Assembly: GCA_964495825.1 (NCBI GenBank)
Contig: CAZBWI010000011.1
Span: 1-28,819 of the forward strand
Length of the DNA stretch: 28,819 nucleotides
Direction: 5' to 3'
From: CAJBLF01 sp964495825
Lineage (GTDB): Bacteria > Patescibacteriota > Gracilibacteria > Absconditabacterales > Absconditicoccaceae
Under the pieces are notes generated by a model. That model did no database searches and was not told where the DNA came from. It saw only the letters and a program-made list of their open reading frames with translations. Numbering within the stretch: position 1 is the stretch's first letter; every line of letters begins with the position of its first letter. Positions 24,964 to 28,819 of the stretch are shown one piece after another. Made by a program: the position numbers and the translations under genes.

Positions 24964-25001
24964 ATGAAGAGTTTATGAAGAGTTTTAAAAAGCTGAAGAG
25001 T
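24964..25001 (+). repeat. Iterons 6-8 (direct, last one degenerate)
   Basis: ATGAAGAGT starts at 24964 and 24975; CTGAAGAGT follows at 24993. With the tandem inverted copies they form a symmetrical arrangement able to fold into stem-loops. Confidence 0.85.
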
Positions 25002-25228
25002 TGGTTCGTGAAAAAATGAGAGAATGACGAAAAACAGTAAACAAATGTGGTACATCTATATACATGTACACATATTACATACATTGTAAGTGTGAAAAAA
25101 AGATACACTTGTACTTTACAAATAACACATGTTTCATGACAATCATGACAAAACCATGACAATTACCTATATGTGTGGAATTGTGTGCTTTGTGTTTATA
25201 GATGTGTGGTAATATGTGTGATGTAATA

Positions 25229-27667
25229 CTACACTATTGTATTGATGTATACGTTTCCGTACATTTTATGTCGTGAGACAACCTTGAAAAACTTGTCTTC
25301 AACCTTGGTTGCCTTCTTCAATTTACGCATAAGAAAACCAAGTGCAATTCGAATAGCCTGCATTTCGTTTTGTTGCATCATCTTGGTAAAGTTAGGTATC
25401 AATATATCCATGCTCATTTCTGAAAGTATCTGTGAGCCTTCTGAGTATTGGTAAGAAACGTCCTGCCTGTATTTTTCAAGGATACTAGATGTGGTATATT
25501 CAACACCGACAGGAAACGTTTTAAAAAGCCAAACGGCAAATTTGTAAATCATTTCGTCATATGATGTAGAAGCCTCTTCAGCCGCTCTAGAAGCATCAAT
25601 AATCTTTCCTTTCAATCTATAACCTGCTATTTCCAAAATGCCTGCAACATGGCCAATTTGATCCTTATAGGATGTTTCCGGAGATATTCCATTCAATTTT
25701 GGACATCCAAGTTCGCACCACCACTTTACAATATTGTATACATGTCCTCTTAGCGTTTTCACGTTTTCCATATCAAAAAGATCAGCATCGATATTGGTTG
25801 CATTTTTATTGTATTGCATCACCATGACAATCGAACGCCGCATCAGGTCAGGTGTAAAAACAGCATTGTTTATTGTAGCCGCAAATATGGCGTTGTTATC
25901 GAATTCAACAATCTTGGATTGACCAAGTATACGACCACTCCATCTACGTGAAGTTGTAATCATTTCCAATGTGCGACCACCAACCTTGTTTTTTATGTTA
26001 TCAAAAATCATATAACCATATCCGCGCATGAGGTACGCCGTTATGGCCTTGGATGCCTCTTCGTCCTTGTTTACATCTCCTAGCGCAGTTACAGGTATAC
26101 TCTCCGGATTGAACATCATCAATCCTAACACCTTGGCAAAGGTTGTCTTTCCTACACCAGGCTGGTAGCCAATTATGGTTAAAAGTGGGTTAGGTGTCTG
26201 TGTGTTGGTATTGTTGTTTACAAACCAAAACAGGCTCGCAATCGCATTCTCACGGTCAATTTCCGTTTCGAATGTAAACTTGTCTATGTAGTTTTCTAAA
26301 ATCCACTGGAAACTCTGTGTGATACCTGATTTTACCTCATAATATTCAAGTGGCTTGATTTTCACCTTATCGCTGCTCGTAATATAAAACGTGCCATTTA
26401 TGACATTTGGTACTCCATAGTAAATTACCTCTTCTGCGCAATCAATGACACTTTTAGCGATATACGGTATCAATCCTAAAGGTCTCATAACCGGCTTGTC
26501 AGTTTCAAAGTTGTAAAAATACAATTCCGTACTAACCCATTTTTCAACATCAGCCTGCGATGTGCTAACACCTGTCGCCACAACCTTGTGGTTGTCTGTT
26601 CCAATCGGTGTAATATACAGTGTATCATTATAGACCCAAACTGAATACATCCTCTTTAACTTTGAAATTGCTATTTGAACGCTTGTCTCAACATCTATCA
26701 CACTGCAAGGAACAGGCACATATTTTGACGTACTGGCTACAGCAATAATGTTGGCTTTTTCTTCTTCTTTTTGAGCCTGATTTTTTGCCGCTTCTATTTC
26801 CTTGTTGTTGGTTTCAAATGTGTTACGGATATCATCATAAATGATCAAAGGCCTTGCTGTGCCTGCATTCCAAGCAGATTCAACAATCTTTTTTGTCTGT
26901 TCTTCAGTCTGGTCATCAAAAAGATGAACGGCTATATCCGTAATCCGTTCTTTTACTTCATTGGCAAATGCAGGCTCCATAGAACATACAATGCCTGCAA
27001 TTGTAAAAACATTTTTATTTACAATGATATTTCGTGTACCTTTTTTCGCATTTATAATTTCATCAACAAGTTTTTCGAGTATATTCTTTTTATATTCATT
27101 TGTTTTTTCAAACGACTTCTCGCTATAGGAAGGCATCCAATTGGCAGGACACTCAGGAAGACCTTCAAAATACACATCTGTGAGCCATTCCTTATCCTGA
27201 GAAGGATATTCGAGACAAAAGTTTTTCAATCCAATTCTTGGCGTAACAAACACGCCCATTGGTGTAAGCGTCTTGGTGGACTTGTATTCAGCATTTCCTG
27301 TGCAATAAAAATGATAACCTTTTCTTGTCTTGGAGATCACATAGCCTTTTTTAATGAATGTTTCCAATTCATTTTCGAACTTTTTGATTGCGTCAGGCGT
27401 GTCAATATCAAGGCACATCACGTTGGCAGGCACAACAAACCCAAACCAATTGCCTTTCTTTATATGGTGCTCAATAACATCCTTGGTGTAGACTTCCTTG
27501 TTGTTTTGCCATTCGTTGTAGATTGGTCTTTTTGCCTTTTGTTCGTTGGTGTCTCCATATGTGATAACGAGGCTCAGACCAAGTTGCTGATATGCATTCA
27601 GCACGTCAGCCTTTTCCATTTTTGAAATTTCAGACAGTCTTAGTGTTTTGATTTTTTCGATAGGCAT
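25229..27667 (-). CDS. Prim-pol / SF3 helicase replication protein, 812 aa
   Basis: It primes and unwinds phage DNA. The N-terminal prim-pol domain (about 1-180) carries the metal-binding pair D87-x-D89 (CLDIDTPD) and the nucleotide-binding histidine H119 in KGYHFY. A linker follows (180-310). The C-terminal D5/SF3-type helicase has Walker A near 500-508 (GYQPGVGKTT), Walker B 552-557 (YMIFDN), a sensor-like segment 595-601 (FAATINN) and arginine-finger candidates R610/R611. This fusion replaces separate primase and helicase genes in many phages and plasmids. I chose ATG 27665-27667, with GGAGG 7 nt upstream; a longer frame would translate through a terminator hairpin. It ends at TAG, next to the repeat-rich region, its likely origin. 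Confidence 0.88.
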   Translation of the reverse strand: MPIEKIKTLRLSEISKMEKADVLNAYQQLGLSLVITYGDTNEQKAKRPIYNEWQNNKEVYTKDVIEHHIKKGNWFGFVVPANVMCLDIDTPDAIKKFENELETFIKKGYVISKTRKGYHFYCTGNAEYKSTKTLTPMGVFVTPRIGLKNFCLEYPSQDKEWLTDVYFEGLPECPANWMPSYSEKSFEKTNEYKKNILEKLVDEIINAKKGTRNIIVNKNVFTIAGIVCSMEPAFANEVKERITDIAVHLFDDQTEEQTKKIVESAWNAGTARPLIIYDDIRNTFETNNKEIEAAKNQAQKEEEKANIIAVASTSKYVPVPCSVIDVETSVQIAISKLKRMYSVWVYNDTLYITPIGTDNHKVVATGVSTSQADVEKWVSTELYFYNFETDKPVMRPLGLIPYIAKSVIDCAEEVIYYGVPNVINGTFYITSSDKVKIKPLEYYEVKSGITQSFQWILENYIDKFTFETEIDRENAIASLFWFVNNNTNTQTPNPLLTIIGYQPGVGKTTFAKVLGLMMFNPESIPVTALGDVNKDEEASKAITAYLMRGYGYMIFDNIKNKVGGRTLEMITTSRRWSGRILGQSKIVEFDNNAIFAATINNAVFTPDLMRRSIVMVMQYNKNATNIDADLFDMENVKTLRGHVYNIVKWWCELGCPKLNGISPETSYKDQIGHVAGILEIAGYRLKGKIIDASRAAEEASTSYDEMIYKFAVWLFKTFPVGVEYTTSSILEKYRQDVSYQYSEGSQILSEMSMDILIPNFTKMMQQNEMQAIRIALGFLMRKLKKATKVEDKFFKVVSRHKMYGNVYINTIV

Positions 27668-27685
27668 GTTCCTTCCTCCTCTTGT

Positions 27686-27770
27686 TTTCCTTCCTCCATT
27701 GATAAAAAAAGCGGCTGGCGGTATAGGAGGAAGGAAATATACCGCCAGCCAAGAAGCGGTGATCAGCCGC
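27686..27770 (-). promoter_or_regulatory. Attenuator-like leader with loop complementary to the SD
   Basis: The minus-strand leader of the primase-helicase contains a small AGCGG/CCGCT hairpin (27754-27770), then the terminator hairpin described separately. AGCGGCTG (27763-27770) can instead pair with CAGCCGCT (27710-27717) in the terminator's 3' arm, forming an anti-terminator. The terminator loop, TTTCCTTCCTCC (27726-27737), is exactly complementary to GGAGGAAGGAAA at 27686-27697 and matches 11 nt of the true SD region at 27669-27679. Transcription and translation could thus both be controlled here. Confidence 0.65.
27703..27750 (-). terminator. Intrinsic terminator in the primase-helicase leader
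   Basis: A perfect 13-bp stem, GGCTGGCGGTATA (minus strand, 27750-27738) with TATACCGCCAGCC (27725-27713), a 12-nt loop and then GC followed by seven T. It lies 36 nt upstream of the gene's ATG, so it must be bypassed for expression. Confidence 0.85.
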
Positions 27771-27781
27771 TCCATATATTA

Positions 27782-27810
27782 ATTATATAAAAAACCGAAA
27801 AAGTCAACAT
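27782..27810 (-). promoter_or_regulatory. Promoter of the primase-helicase leader
   Basis: A perfect TATAAT on the minus strand (27782-27787), with ATGTTG 17 bp upstream. A better -35 hexamer TTGACT (27802-27807) is only 14 bp away, or 18 bp from a weaker ATTAAT. The start of transcription would fall just before the attenuator elements. Confidence 0.5.
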
Positions 27811-27813
27811 AAA

Positions 27814-28194
27814 TTATTCCTCAAGGTGAATTTTTTTCAGCATGTTTTTAACCATCTCTTTTTCGCTTTCATTGGCTCTCAGGCATACAAAATCAATGTA
27901 CTGTTCAACATAAAACCTGATGATTTCAAATGTCTCTTTAATGCGCCGCGTGGCATGCTTTTCTGTCGCAAATGAAAAGACATCTTTTTTATACTTGACA
28001 ATTTCGTCTTCCACACTCGCAAAATTTTCCATCGTTGCAATTGAAACCTTGCACAGTGTATATTGGTTATTCTTTTCAACCTTTTTGTAGAATTCATCAA
28101 CTGAGCATGTATCATAGTATTCCATAATACCATTGTCGTTGATTACTGCATAAATTACGTTCATGTCGTTTGTAATTGTGTAATTGTATTTCAT
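27814..28194 (-). CDS. Hypothetical protein, 126 aa
   Basis: An unrecognised acidic protein: the first 55 residues are beta-like (MKYNYTITNDMNVIYAVIND), and the rest is helical (EIVKYKKDVFSFATEKHATRRIKETFEIIRFYVEQY). The SD AGGAGG lies 8 nt before the ATG. It precedes the regulated leader of the primase-helicase and follows the 26-bp direct repeats, so it may be an early gene. No DNA-binding motif is evident. Confidence 0.7.
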   Translation of the reverse strand: MKYNYTITNDMNVIYAVINDNGIMEYYDTCSVDEFYKKVEKNNQYTLCKVSIATMENFASVEDEIVKYKKDVFSFATEKHATRRIKETFEIIRFYVEQYIDFVCLRANESEKEMVKNMLKKIHLEE

Positions 28195-28292
28195 GGCTAC
28201 AACCTCCTGCCTGTGTATCTAGCAACACCTGTGCCAACTCAAAAAGTCTTTATAAATCAATGGTTTCATTAAAAAGGAAAAAGTACAAACCA

Positions 28293-28407
28293 CGACATTT
28301 TTGTCATACCTGTTTTCCTGTTTTCTGTATGTTAGTGAAAAAGTTATTGATTTACAATGGTTTTTTTGAAAAGACGAGGTGCGACATTTTTGTCATACCT
28401 GTTTTCC
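28293..28407. repeat. 26-bp direct repeat pair with operator-like palindrome
   Basis: Two identical 26-bp copies, 28293-28318 and 28382-28407, 89 bp apart. Each contains the palindrome GACA-TTTT-TGTC, and AACCATTG (minus strand) follows both at 19 and 27 nt. The right copy overlaps the end of the 64-aa gene. The gap 28195-28392 contains no convincing gene; a weak promoter-like TTGTAA-17-TAACAT lies between the copies. Confidence 0.8.
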
Positions 28408-28587
28408 GCCTTTCATGTACTGCTCGAGGAATTCGACAACTTGATCATCATATTTGTTTTTTGTGTTTTTTGCTGTTTCCTTGATAATATAAATTGCCAG
28501 CGACATGACGAATTCAATGACCTCTTTCTTTGAAACGTTGTTTTTTACCCACTTGGCTACCTTGGATTTGTAGAATTTCAAAAACAT
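28393..28587 (-). CDS. Hypothetical protein, 64 aa
   Basis: A basic helical protein (MFLKFYKSKVAKWVKNNVSK) with a hydrophobic middle (EVIEFVMSLAIYIIKETA) that is more likely an amphipathic helix than a true membrane span. I prefer ATG 28585-28587 because AAAGGAA lies upstream at normal spacing. An earlier ATG at 28614 abuts the stop of a small upstream frame and would give 73 aa. The end of the gene lies in the 26-bp repeat. No family recognised. Confidence 0.6.
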   Translation of the reverse strand: MFLKFYKSKVAKWVKNNVSKKEVIEFVMSLAIYIIKETAKNTKNKYDDQVVEFLEQYMKGGKQV

Positions 28588-28614
28588 GATAACAGGTTCC
28601 TTTCTGCGTGGCAT

Positions 28615-28731
28615 TCACGCCGTTAGATGCTTGTATGCACATACAAGCGTCTTGAATATTTCTTCGTTTGTTAAATTTTCATTTATTTTTCTCCATGTAC
28701 ATATTAACCAGATGCTTAAAAATTTCGTCAT
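28615..28731 (-). CDS. Possible 38-aa protein overlapping the methyltransferase end
   Basis: The frame starts MTKFLSIWLICTWRK inside the last codons of the methyltransferase and continues beyond it as INENLTNEEIFKTLVCAYKHL, which looks like coding sequence. An AAGGAG lies 10 nt before the ATG. The stop TGA directly abuts a possible ATG of the next gene. Too short to be sure; it fills the gap between the two better supported genes. Confidence 0.35.
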   Translation of the reverse strand: MTKFLSIWLICTWRKINENLTNEEIFKTLVCAYKHLTA

Positions 28732-28819
28732 CAATCGCATTCTCCTTGATCCCATATGCCTTTGTAACTGCACGATCCAGCTTTGTGTGTGCGATCGCCA
28801 AGTCCGGAGGCATCAGTTC
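28679..28819 (-). CDS. MmeI-like DNA methyltransferase, C-terminal part (cut by window edge)
   Basis: The last 46 residues of a gene entering from the right edge. The pattern MPPDLAIAHTKLDRAV, then TKAYGI and a final helix ending YMEKNK, matches the conserved C-terminal tail of MmeI-type and related class I methyltransferases (MPxxLxxAHxxxDxAVxxAYG). The N-terminal fragment of the same kind of enzyme lies at the left edge in the same orientation, so these may be two ends of one gene. If joined directly they would be in frame, but the target-recognition region would be missing. Confidence 0.75.
   Translation of the reverse strand, partial: ELMPPDLAIAHTKLDRAVTKAYGIKENAIDDEIFKHLVNMYMEKNK

Larger units (their letters stand above)
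24764..25228. other. Repeat-rich region, candidate replication origin
   Basis: Non-coding stretch of about 570 bp (24656-25228) between the primase-helicase and the 221-aa gene. It contains eight copies (one degenerate) of a 9-bp iteron ATGAAGAGT in both orientations, a T10-CTCTCC-A10-T7 block (24834-24866), three CATGACAA repeats (25135, 25144, 25155) and three ATGTGTGR repeats (25171, 25202, 25214). Iterons flanking an easily melted A/T tract beside the replication gene are typical of replication origins. The alternative is a regulatory region binding a phage protein. Confidence 0.5.

Noticed and set aside
24920..25162. 80-aa minus-strand reading frame in the repeat-rich gap
   Set aside because: It runs through the iterons, is rich in C, F and Y by base composition only, and has no SD.
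26771..27625. 284-aa plus-strand reading frame opposite the primase-helicase
   Set aside because: It is antisense to a gene with clear catalytic motifs and has an unnatural C/F/R-rich composition.
27668..27775. 36-codon N-terminal extension of the primase-helicase
   Set aside because: It would translate the promoter-proximal leader and a perfect terminator hairpin and has no SD, whereas the ATG at 27667 has an ideal one.
1..28819. Alternative genetic code (stop-codon recoding)
   Set aside because: TAA, TGA and TAG all end well-supported genes (TAG ends the primase-helicase and the nuclease-like gene; TGA ends portal and the 413-aa gene).
1..28819. tRNA genes, CRISPR arrays, insertion sequences, integrase or lysogeny control genes
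   Set aside because: I looked for these and saw no convincing cloverleaf, regularly spaced array, transposase or integrase motif, or repressor-type helix-turn-helix.

Overview
The window is a tightly packed, AT-rich tailed-phage genome segment (class Caudoviricetes, siphovirus-like) with essentially every gene on the minus strand. I read it from high to low coordinates. Almost every gene has a strong AGGAGG-type Shine-Dalgarno (SD) site. Intergenic gaps carry near-consensus sigma70/sigmaA promoters, and TAA, TGA and TAG are all used as stops, so the standard bacterial code applies. These signs point to a low-GC, SD-using host such as a Bacillota bacterium. That is an inference, since no host gene is present.

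Layout on the minus strand. (1) 28.8-27.8 kb: the C-terminal end of an MmeI-like DNA methyltransferase cut by the window edge, two or three small unknown genes, and a 26-bp direct repeat. (2) 27.8-25.2 kb: a promoter and a structured leader (terminator/anti-terminator, with a loop complementary to the ribosome binding site) ahead of a fused prim-pol/SF3 helicase, the only recognisable replication protein. (3) 25.2-24.66 kb: a 570-bp non-coding region dense in iteron-like repeats, the best origin candidate. (4) 24.66-21.9 kb: a small accessory block with an unknown 221-aa protein, a PD-(D/E)xK nuclease-like protein, a 58-aa protein and a basic coiled-coil 319-aa protein.

(5) 21.9-2.9 kb: the complete packaging and structural module in classic order. 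It runs terminase small subunit candidate, TerL, portal, scaffold, major capsid protein (N4-gp56-like), head-tail adaptor candidate, neck/tail-terminator candidate fused to Ig-like and lectin-like domains, tail tube, tail-assembly chaperone with a textbook -1 frameshift signal, tape measure, Dit-like, baseplate hub, then three tail-tip or receptor-binding candidates. (6) 2.9-0.9 kb: an unknown 118-aa protein, a holin/XhlA-like coil-plus-membrane protein, a RuvC-like resolvase, three small overlapping unknown genes and a 26-aa membrane peptide. (7) 0.9 kb to the left edge: the N-terminal 295 residues of an MmeI-like methyltransferase, cut by the edge.

The two methyltransferase fragments at opposite edges share orientation and family and lack only the middle of the protein. 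The simplest reading is a nearly complete circular or circularly permuted genome opened inside one methyltransferase gene. No endolysin, integrase or repressor was recognised. The most unusual elements are the regulated leader of the primase-helicase, the multi-family repeat region, and the neck protein carrying surface-type domains.
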